A stretch of 64,000 nucleotides of DNA from Nitrospirillum iridis (lineage in GTDB: Bacteria; Pseudomonadota; Alphaproteobacteria; Azospirillales; Azospirillaceae), in assembly GCF_014205765.1 (NCBI RefSeq), contig NZ_JACIIZ010000024.1:1-64000 (forward strand), in the 5' to 3' direction. Each line of letters begins with the position of its first letter. Within the stretch, counting starts at the first letter, position 1. This document shows, piece after piece, positions 36,175-45,835 of the stretch. Below the pieces are notes generated by a model that had not been told where the DNA came from, did not search any database, and was given only the letters and a program-made list of their open reading frames with translations. The translations under genes were made by a program, and so were the position numbers.

Positions 36175-36762
36175 TTACAGGATGGGCGTCGCCGCCACCG
36201 CCCCCAGCGTATGGTCGTACAGCACCTTGGCGCCGATGGCGATCAGGCCCAGCCCACCCGCGACCTCTGCCCAGCGGCCCAGCACGGGCCCCGCCGCGCG
36301 GCCCAGCATCACCCCGCCGAATGCCATGGTGAAGGTCACCAGGCCGATCAGGGCGATGGTGGTGGGCACGTCGACGTTCATATAGCCCAGGGTGATGCCC
36401 ACGGCGGTGGCGTCGATGCTGGTGGCGATGGCGGTCAAGGCCAGCGCCAGGGGCGAGTGCCGCTCCGTCTTGGGCTTGTCCTCGGCATCATCCTTCAGCG
36501 CCAGCCAGGCCATGCGGCCGCCGACGACCAGCAGCAGGCCGAAGGCGATCCAATGGTCGTAGGCCTCGATATAATGGGCGAAGGACAGGCCCAGGCCCCA
36601 GCCCAGGATGGGCGCCGCCAGCTCGAACAGACCGAAATAGGCGCCGACGCGGGCCGCCTCGCGCATGCCGGGGCGGTTCAGGCTGGCGCCCTTGCCCAGT
36701 GACGCGGCGAAGGCGTCCATGGACAGGCTGAAGGCCAGGGCGAAGGACGTGGTGATAGGCAT
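36175..36762 (-). CDS. mntP: MntP manganese exporter
   Basis: 195 residues, six predicted membrane helices in two inverted halves. The conserved acidic motifs of MntP are present: SMDAFAASLGKG near 14-25 and IATSIDATAVG near 112-122. The protein exports Mn2+ across the inner membrane. A yybP-ykoY riboswitch (36845-36985) lies in its leader, which fits Mn2+-induced expression. Confidence 0.93.
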   Translation of the reverse strand: MPITTSFALAFSLSMDAFAASLGKGASLNRPGMREAARVGAYFGLFELAAPILGWGLGLSFAHYIEAYDHWIAFGLLLVVGGRMAWLALKDDAEDKPKTERHSPLALALTAIATSIDATAVGITLGYMNVDVPTTIALIGLVTFTMAFGGVMLGRAAGPVLGRWAEVAGGLGLIAIGAKVLYDHTLGAVAATPIL

Positions 36763-36844
36763 TGAAAACCTCGGAGATCACGCGACAAGGCCAGGCAAGC
36801 GACAGCAGCAATGCGCGCCCGGCCCGGCCTGGGCGGACGCGACA

Positions 36845-36985
36845 TGCCACTGGTCTCGCCAGCAGCCCGCCATGACGGCGGGCTGGTCGCACGCGCCACG
36901 GGCCAGTCGGACGGGACGCCGGTGGCCCAAGTGTGTTGACGCGGCGCCCGCGCGCACCAAGGCGGCGGGCGGCTACTCCCCAATG
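36845..36985 (-). ncRNA. yybP-ykoY (Mn2+) riboswitch upstream of mntP
   Basis: On the minus strand the leader contains GGGGAGTAGCC (36971-36981), GTCAACA (36934-36940) and CTGCTGGCGAGACCAG (GGCGAGACC at 36852-36860). These are the conserved elements of the yybP-ykoY manganese riboswitch, in the correct order. Hairpins lie between them, including GCCCGCC-gtcat-GGCGGGC. The aptamer ends about 80 bp before the mntP start, room for a translational or terminator-based switch. No strong T-tract is visible, so translational control is somewhat more likely. Confidence 0.9.
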
Positions 36986-37062
36986 ATGGGCGCTGCTTAG
37001 CGGGGATGGGGGGCTGTGTCAAGCGCCGCCGGCCGATGGTAAGGACGCGGCCAACCCTTGAT

Positions 37063-37074
37063 GTTACCGGTAAC
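37063..37074 (+). promoter_or_regulatory. LacI-type operator-like palindrome before the GH74 gene
   Basis: GTTACCGGTAAC, a perfect 12-bp palindrome with central CG, is 54 bp before the GH74 start. It resembles operators of LacI-family sugar regulators, which commonly control hydrolases. No LacI gene is adjacent. Confidence 0.45.
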
Positions 37075-37127
37075 TTCGGCAACAGTGGCGCCGAAAACGA
37101 TTACAAAACCGGGTTGGGAACGCTGTC

Positions 37128-39533
37128 ATGTTGGAAATCTCCGTGATCATACCGGGGCGACGCGCCCGCCTGACGCTCATCACCACTGCCCTGGCGGCCC
37201 TGTCTTTGGCCGGGTGCCGGGCCGACATCCCGCGGCAGGCGGCGGCGCCGTCCGCCATGGCCCCCGCCGCCGGGCCGGCGCTGGCGGGTCAAGCGTCCTA
37301 CCGATGGAAGAACGTGCAGATCGTGGGCGGCGGCTTCGTCGACGGCATCCTCTTCCACCCCACCGTGCCCGGCCTGCGCTACGCCCGCACCGACATGGGG
37401 GGCGCCTATCGCTGGGATGAGGGGACCCGGCGCTGGGTCCCCCTTCTGGATTGGGTGTCCTATGCCGACACCAACCTGATGGGGGTGGAAAGCATGGCGC
37501 TGGATCCGCGCAACCCCGACCGGGTCTATCTGGCGCTGGGCACCTACACCAACCCGCTGGCGCCCAACGGCGCCATCCTGCGCTCCGACGACCGGGGGCA
37601 AACCTTCCGCCGCACCGACGTGCCCATCAAGTTCGGTGGTAATGAGAACGGCCGCGGCAATGGCGAACGGCTGGCGGTGGACCCCAACGATCCCGACACC
37701 CTCTACCTCGGCACCCGTCATGACGGGCTATGGGTCAGCCACGATGGGGCGGCCAGCTGGAGCCGCGTCGCCGCCTTCCCCGACGTGACGGAGGACCTGT
37801 CGAAGGAGGGGGCGGCCGGCGTCCCCCCCTGGGCACGCGGCGGCGCCGGCCTGGTGTTCGTGATCTTCGATCCGGGGAGCGCGCGGCAGGGTGGGAGGGG
37901 CAGCGGCACGATCTATGTCGGCGCCTCGCTGAAGGGCCGGGATAACCTGTTCCGCAGCACGGACGGTGGCAAGACCTGGGCGCCGGTGCCGGGCCAGCCC
38001 ACCGCCAACCGCCCCACCCGCGCCGTGCTGGCCGGCGATGGCACGCTCTACCTTTCCTACGGCAGCAGCCCGGGCCCCACCCGTATGACCGATGGCGCCG
38101 TGTGGAAGCTGGACACCAAGCGTGGCGAATGGACCGACATCACGCCCGAGAAGCCGGACGCCGCCAAAGGCCTGGCTTTCGGCTACGCCGCCGTGGCGGT
38201 GGAGGCGCACGACCCCCGGGTGGTGATCGCCAGTTCCTTCGGCAGGCGCCGCCAGCCGGGGGCCAACCCAGGCGTGGGCGAGGACATCTTCCGCAGCCTG
38301 GACGGCGGCCGGACGTGGAAGACGGTGTTCGGCGGCCCCCAGGGCGACGGCCGGAACGGCGGCGTCTATGACTACAGCCTGGCGCCCTATGTGAAGCCCA
38401 CGCCCATCCACTGGCTGTTCGATATCGAGATCGACCCGGCCAATCCGGACCATGCGATGTTCACCACCGGCTATGGCGGGTGGGAGACGTTCGACCTGCG
38501 CGCCGTGGACCGGGAGCAGGCCAGCCATTGGCAGGTGATGAGCACCGGCATCGAGGAGACGGTGGGCATGGCCTTCAACAGCCCGACCCAGGGCGCGCCG
38601 CTGATTTCCGCCATCGGCGACTATGGCGGGTTCGTGCACTGGGACCTGGACAAGCCGGCGCCGGAGGGGGCGGCATCGCCGCCGCTGTTCGCCAACACCG
38701 ACAGCGTGGTGTCGGCGCCGCTGACACCGGCCGTGGTGGTGCGCGTGGGCATCCACGATGAACGCTATCCCGCCCCCAACATCGGCTATTCGCTGGATGG
38801 CGGCCGTAGCTGGCAGCCGGCCGGGATGCCGACGCCCGAAGCCCAGCGCGGCAAGGTCGCGGTCTCAGCCGACGGGGCCACCTGGGTATGGACGCCGCAG
38901 GGCGCCCAGGAGGGGCTGGTGTCGGGTGCCTACGTCACCACCGACCGGGGGGCGACCTGGACCTCGGCCCAGGGGGTGCCGGACGGCGTGCGGGTGATCG
39001 GCGACGCCGTGGACCCCAACACCTTCTATGCCCTGTCGCTGTTCGACGGGAAACTGTATGTCAGCACCGACCGCGCGGCCCACTTCCAGGCGCGTTCATT
39101 CACCTTGCCCAACGGCCTGCCGACACCGGCGGCGGCGCGCAACGGCCGGGGCGATCCGCGTGGCGGCCAGGATGCCCTGTACGCCACGCCCGGCGCCCGG
39201 GGGGACCTGTGGATCGCCGCCTTCGACGGTCTCTACCACGGCACGGCCGCCGGTGGCGCCTTCGCCCGTGTGGCTGGCGTGGAGCAGTTGCACGCCTTCG
39301 GCTTCGGCCAGCCGGCTCCGGGGGCCGGCATGGCGGCGCTCTACCTGGTGGGCACCATTGATCGCCAGCGCGGCATCTTCCGCTCCGACGATGCCGGCCG
39401 GCACTGGGTGCGGATCAACGATGACCAGCACCAGTGGGGCCTGATCCTGCAGGTGTCGGGCGATCCCAAGCGGTACGGGCGTGTCTATGTGGGCACGCAT
39501 GGCCGCGGCATCGTCTATGGCGATCCCAAGTAA
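37128..39533 (+). CDS. GH74 xyloglucanase-like lipoprotein
   Basis: 801 residues. A lipoprotein-type signal ends in LSLAGC (Cys28), predicting attachment to a membrane. The mature part shows the seven-bladed propeller repeats of GH74, with Asp-box-like motifs (SDDRGQTFRRTD; SHDGAASWSRV; STDGGKTWAPV; SLDGGRTWKTV; SLDGGRSWQPA; TTDRGATWTSA). GH74 enzymes cleave the beta-1,4-glucan backbone of xyloglucan. Both propellers appear present. No carbohydrate-binding module was seen. A LacI-type palindrome precedes it. Catalytic residues were not assigned individually. Confidence 0.88.
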   Translation: MLEISVIIPGRRARLTLITTALAALSLAGCRADIPRQAAAPSAMAPAAGPALAGQASYRWKNVQIVGGGFVDGILFHPTVPGLRYARTDMGGAYRWDEGTRRWVPLLDWVSYADTNLMGVESMALDPRNPDRVYLALGTYTNPLAPNGAILRSDDRGQTFRRTDVPIKFGGNENGRGNGERLAVDPNDPDTLYLGTRHDGLWVSHDGAASWSRVAAFPDVTEDLSKEGAAGVPPWARGGAGLVFVIFDPGSARQGGRGSGTIYVGASLKGRDNLFRSTDGGKTWAPVPGQPTANRPTRAVLAGDGTLYLSYGSSPGPTRMTDGAVWKLDTKRGEWTDITPEKPDAAKGLAFGYAAVAVEAHDPRVVIASSFGRRRQPGANPGVGEDIFRSLDGGRTWKTVFGGPQGDGRNGGVYDYSLAPYVKPTPIHWLFDIEIDPANPDHAMFTTGYGGWETFDLRAVDREQASHWQVMSTGIEETVGMAFNSPTQGAPLISAIGDYGGFVHWDLDKPAPEGAASPPLFANTDSVVSAPLTPAVVVRVGIHDERYPAPNIGYSLDGGRSWQPAGMPTPEAQRGKVAVSADGATWVWTPQGAQEGLVSGAYVTTDRGATWTSAQGVPDGVRVIGDAVDPNTFYALSLFDGKLYVSTDRAAHFQARSFTLPNGLPTPAAARNGRGDPRGGQDALYATPGARGDLWIAAFDGLYHGTAAGGAFARVAGVEQLHAFGFGQPAPGAGMAALYLVGTIDRQRGIFRSDDAGRHWVRINDDQHQWGLILQVSGDPKRYGRVYVGTHGRGIVYGDPK

Positions 39534-39558
39534 GGGAATTATGCGATAGTCCAAGTGG

Positions 39559-39591
39559 TTAGTGTCTTTCGGGTTGGCCGGCGGACACTAA
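39559..39591 (+). terminator. Stem-loop after the GH74 gene
   Basis: TTAGTGTC (39559-39566) pairs with GACACTAA (39584-39591) around a 17-base loop, 25 bp past the stop. AAAATCG follows rather than T, so it may instead be a regulator site in front of the next gene at 39654. Confidence 0.35.
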
Positions 39592-39653
39592 AATCGATAT
39601 CGCTTGCATCTCTGTCATTATAGGGTGGGGTCCACGAGCCAGGACCCCATTCC

Positions 39654-42600
39654 ATGCCGACCCGATCGCCCCTTCCACCCCCGTCATCATCCCCGCCTTC
39701 GCCCCGGGCGGGATGGCGGCATCGCCTCGGCGCCCTTTTCCGGCGGCGGCTGGGCGAACCCCGCTTGTGGTGGAACGTCAGGCGCAAGCGCTTCTGGGTG
39801 CTCCTCCTCCTGGCGCTCTATACCTTGGCGGGCTTCGTCGTGGCGCCGCCGCTGCTGCGCTGGGAGATCGTGCGGCTGGGTCAGCGGACCTTTCAGCGGC
39901 CGGTGGCGCTGGATACCGTGCGCGTCAACCCCTACGCCCTGAGTGTGGAGCTGCGCGGCTTCCGCCTGACCGAGGCCGACGGTTCCGCCCTGCTGGGGTT
40001 CGAGCGGTTGTACGTTCGCCTGGCGCCAAGCGGCCTGCTGCACTGGGCCTTGGGCTTCGGCGAGATCCGGCTGGAAGGACTGAAGGGCGCCTTCATCCGC
40101 TATGGCGCGGCCGACACCAACGTCGGGCGGATGATCCAGGCCGCCGCGCGGGGCGGCGGCGCGGCCGAGCCCGAGGCGAAAGACCAGGGCTTGCCGCGCC
40201 TGCTGGTCCACCATCTGGCCGTCGTGGACGCGGCGGCGGACTTCACCGACCAGGTGCCGGCCACGCCGTTCAAGACCACGGTCGGCCCGGTGAGCGTGGA
40301 GTTCAATGACCTCAGCACCCTGCCCGAACGGCAGGGACAGCAGCATATCCAGGTTCGGCTGGAAGGGGGCGCCACCCTGGACTGGACCGGCAAATCCGGC
40401 TTGAACCCCATCGTGTCGGCTGGCCATGTGGCGGCGCGGGGCCCCTATCTGCCGCTGCTGGCCCGCTATTTCGGTGACGCCCTGCACGTCGCCGTGCCCA
40501 CCGGCACCGTCGCCGCCGACCTGGATTACCAGGTCAGCCGCCGGCCCGATGGCGACTACGCCCTGGCGGTCAACCGTCTCAGCCTGGCGGTGCGCGACCT
40601 GGCGGTGCATGAGACGGGGGCGGCGGCGCCCTTCCTGTCCGTGCCGGATTTGCGCCTGAGCGGCGGCCGTCTGGCCTGGCCGGAGAGGCGGGCGGGTGCC
40701 GACAGCCTGACCGTGGATGGCTTGGCCCTGGCCCTGCGGCGGCGGGCGGATGGTCGCTTCGCCCCCCTGCCATGGTTGGCGGATGCGGCGGCGCCGGTGG
40801 CCGATGCCACGTCCGCCGCCGATGCGGGGCCCCCCTGGTCCGCCACCCTGGACAAGGTGGAGATCCGCAAGGCCAAGGCGACGGTCGAGGACCAGGCGCT
40901 GCAGGAACCGGCGCGGCTGGAGGTCACGCCCATCGACCTCACCCTCGAGAGCCTGAGCAACCAGGCGGGAGCGCTGTTCCCCGTCACCCTGGCGGCGGGG
41001 CTGTCCACCGGCGGGCAGATCAAGGCCCAGGGCGAGGTGTCGGTGCTGCCGGCCCTGCAGCTGCGGGCCAAGGTGACGGTGTCCGATCTGCGCCTGGCCG
41101 CGGCCCAGCCGTATGTGCGTGAGTGGGCGCGGGTGGACATCACCGACGGCCTGCTGGATGGGGAAAGCGACGTGACGCTGAAGCCCGCCGATGGCCTCAC
41201 CATCGCCGGCAAGGGGGAGGTGCGGGCGCTGGCGGTGGCGGAGCGGGGGGGCGACACGCCCGTCGTCTCCTGGGACCGGCTGGGTATCGACCAGTATGAG
41301 TACCGCCAGTCGGCCAATGATCTGCGGATCTCGCAGATCACCGTGGCATCGCCTTACCTACGCCTGCAGGTGGCGGCCAACCAGAGCACCAATTTCAGCC
41401 ACCTGTCGGTGACGCGGGAGAAAGCGCCGGCGCCCGCTTCGCCGCCGGCCGCACCGCCGGTGGTCAGCGTGGGCAGGGTGCTGATCACGGCGGGCAAGGC
41501 CGACTATGGTGACGCCTCGCTGCCGCTGCCGTTCTCGGCGCACATCACCAACCTGCAGGGGGAGGTGGCGGCCCTGACCTCCGCCCCCACCTCGTCGACA
41601 CGGCTGGCGCTGCGGGGCCAAGTCGGCGATTTCGGCGAGGTGACGATCAATGGCCACCTCATCCCCTTCGATCCCGGACGGGCCACCAATGTCACCATGG
41701 TGTTCCGCAACGTCGAATTCCCCGGGCTGTCCCCCTACACCGTGAAATTTGCCGGCCGGCGCGTGGCGCAAGGCCGGTTGGACGTCGATTTGCGCTACGT
41801 GATCGATGGCGGCAAGCTGAATGGCGCCAACCGCGCCGTCATCCGTGACATCAAGCTGGGGGAGAAGGTGGCGGTGCCCGGCGCCTTGGACCTGCCGCTG
41901 GACCTGGCCATCGCTCTGCTGAAGGATGAGGAGGGCAGGATCCATGTCGACCTGCCGGTCAGCGGCGACCTCAAGGACCCGCGTTTCGATATCGGTAGCG
42001 TCATTTCCAGGGCGTTCGGTACCTTGGTGACCAATCTGGTCACCGCCCCCTTCCGGGCGCTGGCGGCCCTGTTCGACGGGGCGGATGCGGACAAGCTGGA
42101 GCATATCGATTTCGCTCCCGGCCGCGCGGACCTCGCCCCACCGGAACGGGAAAAGATCCTTCACCTGGCCCAGGCGCTGGCCGCGCGGCCGCAGTTGGCC
42201 CTGGTGGTGCCCGGCGTCACGGCCCCGGAGGTGGACAAGCCCCAACTGCGCCTGGACGCGCTGGACGCCCGTCTGGCCCACGATCTGGCGGATCATTACA
42301 CCCTGGAAGGCCAGCGCGCGCTTTTGGAGACTTTGTTCGCACAGCGCATTGGTCCGGACCAGCTGCCCCCCTTGCGCCTGTCCTTCGCCCCCGCGCCGGG
42401 GGAGACGGCCGCGAAAGCCCCGGCGGCCCCGGTGGTGGATGAGCCCAGCTATGTCGCGGCGCTGCGTGAGCGGGTGGCCGCCACGGAACCGGTGGATGAG
42501 CGGACCTTGTCGAATCTGGCCCAGGCGCGGGCGGCGGCGGTGGCCGGCGCCCTGGCCAAGCTGGCCCCCGCCTTGGACGCCCGGCGGGTCCGCCTGCAGC

Positions 42601-42680
42601 GCGCCACCGTCGCGCGGGCGACTGATGAGGGCCTGGTTCCGCTGAAGCTGGACGCGGCCAGCGCCGGCGATGGCGATTAG
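39654..42680 (+). CDS. DUF748/AsmA-like envelope protein
   Basis: 1008 residues. A basic Pro-rich N-terminus leads into one membrane helix (FWVLLLLALYTLAGFVVAPP, about 44-63). The rest is predicted periplasmic with DUF748 features (NPYALSVELRGFRLTEADG; FNDLST; AYVREWA-like segments). Proteins of the AsmA/DUF748 group are bridge-like and are linked to lipid transport or outer-membrane integrity. The C-terminus has an OmpA-like region (KLEHIDFAPGRADLAPPERE) seen in other DUF748 proteins. It is monocistronic as far as visible. Confidence 0.82.
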   Translation: MPTRSPLPPPSSSPPSPRAGWRHRLGALFRRRLGEPRLWWNVRRKRFWVLLLLALYTLAGFVVAPPLLRWEIVRLGQRTFQRPVALDTVRVNPYALSVELRGFRLTEADGSALLGFERLYVRLAPSGLLHWALGFGEIRLEGLKGAFIRYGAADTNVGRMIQAAARGGGAAEPEAKDQGLPRLLVHHLAVVDAAADFTDQVPATPFKTTVGPVSVEFNDLSTLPERQGQQHIQVRLEGGATLDWTGKSGLNPIVSAGHVAARGPYLPLLARYFGDALHVAVPTGTVAADLDYQVSRRPDGDYALAVNRLSLAVRDLAVHETGAAAPFLSVPDLRLSGGRLAWPERRAGADSLTVDGLALALRRRADGRFAPLPWLADAAAPVADATSAADAGPPWSATLDKVEIRKAKATVEDQALQEPARLEVTPIDLTLESLSNQAGALFPVTLAAGLSTGGQIKAQGEVSVLPALQLRAKVTVSDLRLAAAQPYVREWARVDITDGLLDGESDVTLKPADGLTIAGKGEVRALAVAERGGDTPVVSWDRLGIDQYEYRQSANDLRISQITVASPYLRLQVAANQSTNFSHLSVTREKAPAPASPPAAPPVVSVGRVLITAGKADYGDASLPLPFSAHITNLQGEVAALTSAPTSSTRLALRGQVGDFGEVTINGHLIPFDPGRATNVTMVFRNVEFPGLSPYTVKFAGRRVAQGRLDVDLRYVIDGGKLNGANRAVIRDIKLGEKVAVPGALDLPLDLAIALLKDEEGRIHVDLPVSGDLKDPRFDIGSVISRAFGTLVTNLVTAPFRALAALFDGADADKLEHIDFAPGRADLAPPEREKILHLAQALAARPQLALVVPGVTAPEVDKPQLRLDALDARLAHDLADHYTLEGQRALLETLFAQRIGPDQLPPLRLSFAPAPGETAAKAPAAPVVDEPSYVAALRERVAATEPVDERTLSNLAQARAAAVAGALAKLAPALDARRVRLQRATVARATDEGLVPLKLDAASAGDGD

Positions 42681-42751
42681 AGCAGGTCGCCCGAAGCGTG
42701 AAGCGGCTCGCGGACAGACCCAGCGATAGCCGGCTATGGCGCCGTGGCCGG

Positions 42752-44155
42752 TCAGGAAGCGGCCGCCGCCCCGCCGGCCAACGGCGCGCCCTCCGCCACC
42801 AACTCCACCACGCAGCCCGGGTTGTTGTCACCCACCCGGGGCGCCAGGCCGTGCAGGCGGGCGATGGCGGCCACCAGACTGAGGCCCAGGCCGGTACCTT
42901 CCAGGTGGCGGGTGCGGTCGGACCGATAGAAGCGTGAGAAGACCAGGTCGCGTTCGTGCGGGTCGATCCCGGGGCCGCTGTCGGCCACATGGATGACGGT
43001 GGCGCCGTCCCCCGCGCGCGGGCCCAGCGCCAGGGTCACCCGGCCGCCGGGCGGTGTGAACTTGAGCGCATTGTCCACCAGGTTGCCCACCGCCTCCATT
43101 AGCAGGTCGCGGTCGGCGAACAGCGGGGGCACCGGCGCCACCGTGACCGTGAAGGAGATGTCCTTGGTTTCGGCGATGGGCTGGTACAGCTCCTCGATCA
43201 GCAGGATGACCTCCGCCGGGTCCAAAGTGGCGAACCCGAGGCGGCGCTTGCTGTTCTCCAACTCGCGGATGCGCAGCAGCGCCGTGATGACGGCCAGGGC
43301 CTGGTCCAGTCCGCCGATGGCCTTGCCCACCGTCTCACGGGTCTCATCGGCGTCCATGTCGCCCTTGAGGGTCCGTTCCAGGCGGGCGCGCACACGGGTC
43401 AAAGGGGTGCGCAGGTCGTGGGCGATCTCATCGCCCGTCGCCTTGATCTCGCCCATCAGGCGCTCGGTCTCATCCAGGATGCCGTTGAACAGGATGGACA
43501 GGCGGTCCAGCTCGTCCTGCGGACCCGCCCCGGCGATAGGCAGTCGCTCCTGCATTTGGCCGCCCATGATGCGTTCCGCCGCGCGGTGCACCGCCTTCAG
43601 CCGCTGCTGGGTCCGCCAGGCCAGGAAGATGCCGGCGGCTAACGCCAGGGCCATGGCGGGGATGGCACCCATGGTCAGGGCATGGACCACCACCTCGCGC
43701 AGGATGATCATGTATTGGCCGTTGCGACCAATGACCAGGATGTTGCCGTTGGCGATGCGCAGGGCGGCCAGGCGCACGTCGATGGCCCCCATGGCCGGCA
43801 GGTCGGTGCGGGCGGCCCGCACCACGTGCACCTTGCCGTCGATGGGCAGGCCGGCCGGCACCTTGTCCAAATTGCCGGCGATAGGGTTGCCATCGGGCGC
43901 GAACAGGGCGGCATAGCCCACACGGTGGAAATCGCCCGTCACATGGGTGTTGATCAGCGCCAGGATCGCGTCCTGGTCCTCACCGGCCAGGGTGCGCGCG
44001 TCCTCGGTGATCAGGGTGTCGATGCGGTTGGTCTCGAACACCGTCGCCCGCCAATAGATGAAGGCGAACAGCAGCAGGGACGAGCCGGCGAAAAAACAGG
44101 CGAACACCAGGGCCAGCCGGAAGCTGGTCGTGCGCGCGATCTCACTGAGGTTCAC
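42752..44155 (-). CDS. Membrane sensor histidine kinase (pair 2)
   Basis: 467 residues: a membrane helix (FRLALVFACFFAGSSLLLFAFIYW, about 12-35, in two parts), a periplasmic domain of about 130 residues, a second helix (MGAIPAMALALAAGIFLAW), HAMP, HisKA with His in EIAHDLRTPLTRV, and HATPase (NLVDNALKFTPP, DSGPGIDPHE, GTGLGLSL). It closely matches the kinase at 15356-16756. It overlaps its response regulator gene by 14 bp, the same overlap as in that pair. Signal unknown. Confidence 0.9.
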   Translation of the reverse strand: MNLSEIARTTSFRLALVFACFFAGSSLLLFAFIYWRATVFETNRIDTLITEDARTLAGEDQDAILALINTHVTGDFHRVGYAALFAPDGNPIAGNLDKVPAGLPIDGKVHVVRAARTDLPAMGAIDVRLAALRIANGNILVIGRNGQYMIILREVVVHALTMGAIPAMALALAAGIFLAWRTQQRLKAVHRAAERIMGGQMQERLPIAGAGPQDELDRLSILFNGILDETERLMGEIKATGDEIAHDLRTPLTRVRARLERTLKGDMDADETRETVGKAIGGLDQALAVITALLRIRELENSKRRLGFATLDPAEVILLIEELYQPIAETKDISFTVTVAPVPPLFADRDLLMEAVGNLVDNALKFTPPGGRVTLALGPRAGDGATVIHVADSGPGIDPHERDLVFSRFYRSDRTRHLEGTGLGLSLVAAIARLHGLAPRVGDNNPGCVVELVAEGAPLAGGAAAAS

Positions 44156-44867
44156 GAAGAACGAACCCCACGTTGCGGATGTTGTAGATCATGGGGAAGT
44201 CGCCGGGCGCGTCCACCTTGCGCCGCAGCTTGCCGATGTGGACGTCCACCAGGTTGGTCTGGGGCGAAAAGCGATAATTCCACACGTCTTCCAGCAACAT
44301 GGCGCGGGTGATGACCTGGGCCGGGTGGCGCATCAAATATTCCAGCAGCTTGAACTCGCGCGGCAACAGTTCCACCGGCCGGCCGTCGCGGTGGGCCTCG
44401 CGGCTGATCAGGTCCAGCTCCAGCGGTCCCACGCGCAGCCGGGTGGTGCGCGGCTCGGCTGGGCGGCGCAGCAGCGCCTCCACCCGGGCGGCCAGTTCCG
44501 ACAGGACGAAGGGCTTGGTCAAATAGTCATCACCGCCGGCCTTCAGGCCGCGCACCCGCTCATCCACGTCATTCAGGGCGCTGAGGAACAGCACCGGCAC
44601 ACGCACCTCCTCGGCGCGGAGCTGGCTGATGACGGACAGGCCATCCAGCTCGGGCAGCATACGGTCCAGGATCAGCAGGTCGAACCGGCCGTCGCGCGCG
44701 CGCTCCAGTCCCACCCGGCCGGTGTCGGCGTGGCTGATCATGTAACCGCGGTCTGACATGTCGCGGATGATCTCGTCGGCGGTTTCTGCATCATCCTCGA
44801 TCAACAGGATGTGAGCTTTGCTGGTCACCGGGGGCCATCCCTGTTCGTCGAACGTTTCGATGTCCAT
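44142..44867 (-). CDS. OmpR-family response regulator (pair 2)
   Basis: 241 residues: a receiver (LLIEDDAET, phospho-acceptor Asp in LILDRMLPELDG, Lys in YLTKPF) plus winged helix (LLPREFKLLEYLM; TNLVDVHIGKLRRKVD). The ATG at 44867 gives a 14-residue N-terminal extension; a GTG 42 bp further in is an alternative start with a better ribosome site. It is paralogous to the regulator at 14668-15369. The target is unknown. Confidence 0.88.
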   Translation of the reverse strand: MDIETFDEQGWPPVTSKAHILLIEDDAETADEIIRDMSDRGYMISHADTGRVGLERARDGRFDLLILDRMLPELDGLSVISQLRAEEVRVPVLFLSALNDVDERVRGLKAGGDDYLTKPFVLSELAARVEALLRRPAEPRTTRLRVGPLELDLISREAHRDGRPVELLPREFKLLEYLMRHPAQVITRAMLLEDVWNYRFSPQTNLVDVHIGKLRRKVDAPGDFPMIYNIRNVGFVLREPQ

Positions 44868-45433
44868 CCGTCTGATCCGTTGTCACCCGTTTGCCCAGGG
44901 GCCAAGCCCGCCGGAGACGGCGGTTTGGCGAACCCCTGACCATCCCCCAAGGACGGCCCGCAGACAACCACCAAACCGGCGGGTGCGGCGCTCAGGGCGG
45001 GGCGAAAAACGGGTGGCAGCGGCCCACGGACAGCGGGCATTGCCATGGGCAACATCCGCCTAATGCGGTAGGGACGCCAATTAAAATGGCCGATGGATTT
45101 CTAAAAAAAATTATAATTTGGCCTATCTGGGCGCCGTGATACGCCACTAGCCTGTAGTGGTCCGAGGTCAGGTTTTGTTCCGAAGGATAGCGTGATATCG
45201 AGGCGTTATTTTATATCGATACCATGGCATATATCTCGTTAATTTTTCATATTAGTGATTTCCTATTAGGTGGATTTTTCTATCATGTAAACCATTGTTT
45301 TATTTTCCGGATGTATTGCACAAGTTAGGACATAAAATTGGTTTTAATAAATAAACTAAGCTTTAGTTGATGGCCGAGTCGGTGCCGGTAACATGTGGCC
45401 CATCAGTCATTCACTTGGCGGTTGGAGTGGAAA
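44868..45433. other. AT-rich intergenic region upstream of small exported proteins
   Basis: No gene was found. From about 45060 to 45370 the base composition is markedly AT-rich against a GC-rich background. It presumably holds promoters for the minus-strand regulator pair and the plus-strand small proteins. Confidence 0.45.
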
Positions 45434-45832
45434 ATGCAGCGTATACTGAGGAATTCGAAGATTGGGTGGGGTGGTTTGGCCTTATTGGTCTGTACGGGTG
45501 TGGCGGTCGGTGCCCACGCCGCGTCCGTGCCCGCCGCCCAGATCGATACGGTGAAGCGCGTCTGCCGCGACACCATGGGTCTCGCCGCGCCCAATACCGA
45601 CTATGTCGCCTGTGTGGACAGCCTGACGGGGTCGCTGGCGGAGGCCGCCACGAACCGGGCCCAGGCCGCAGCGGACGTGGCCGGCCAGTCGGCGTGCGGC
45701 CAGCAAGGTCTGAAGCCTGACACACCGGACTACGCCATGTGCGTCCTGAATTACCGAGACAAGACGCTGGGCACCCGCCCCGCCCACGTCGCGTCCGCCC
45801 AAAACCCGATCGACATCACCGGTGGGAACTAA
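45434..45832 (+). CDS. Small exported protein with two CxxxG-P-T-Y-C motifs
   Basis: 132 residues from the ATG at 45434; a GTG at 45395 in the same frame would place the signal peptide internally. The Sec signal is WGGLALLVCTGVAVGAHAA, cleavage near residue 30. The mature part holds two copies of a cysteine-paired motif: C44-RDTMGLAAPNTDYVA-C60 and C88-GQQGLKPDTPDYAM-C103. Each probably forms an intra-motif disulfide in the periplasm. I do not recognise a named family. It is 3 bp before a second gene with the same motif. Confidence 0.75.
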   Translation: MQRILRNSKIGWGGLALLVCTGVAVGAHAASVPAAQIDTVKRVCRDTMGLAAPNTDYVACVDSLTGSLAEAATNRAQAAADVAGQSACGQQGLKPDTPDYAMCVLNYRDKTLGTRPAHVASAQNPIDITGGN

Positions 45833-45835
45833 GCC

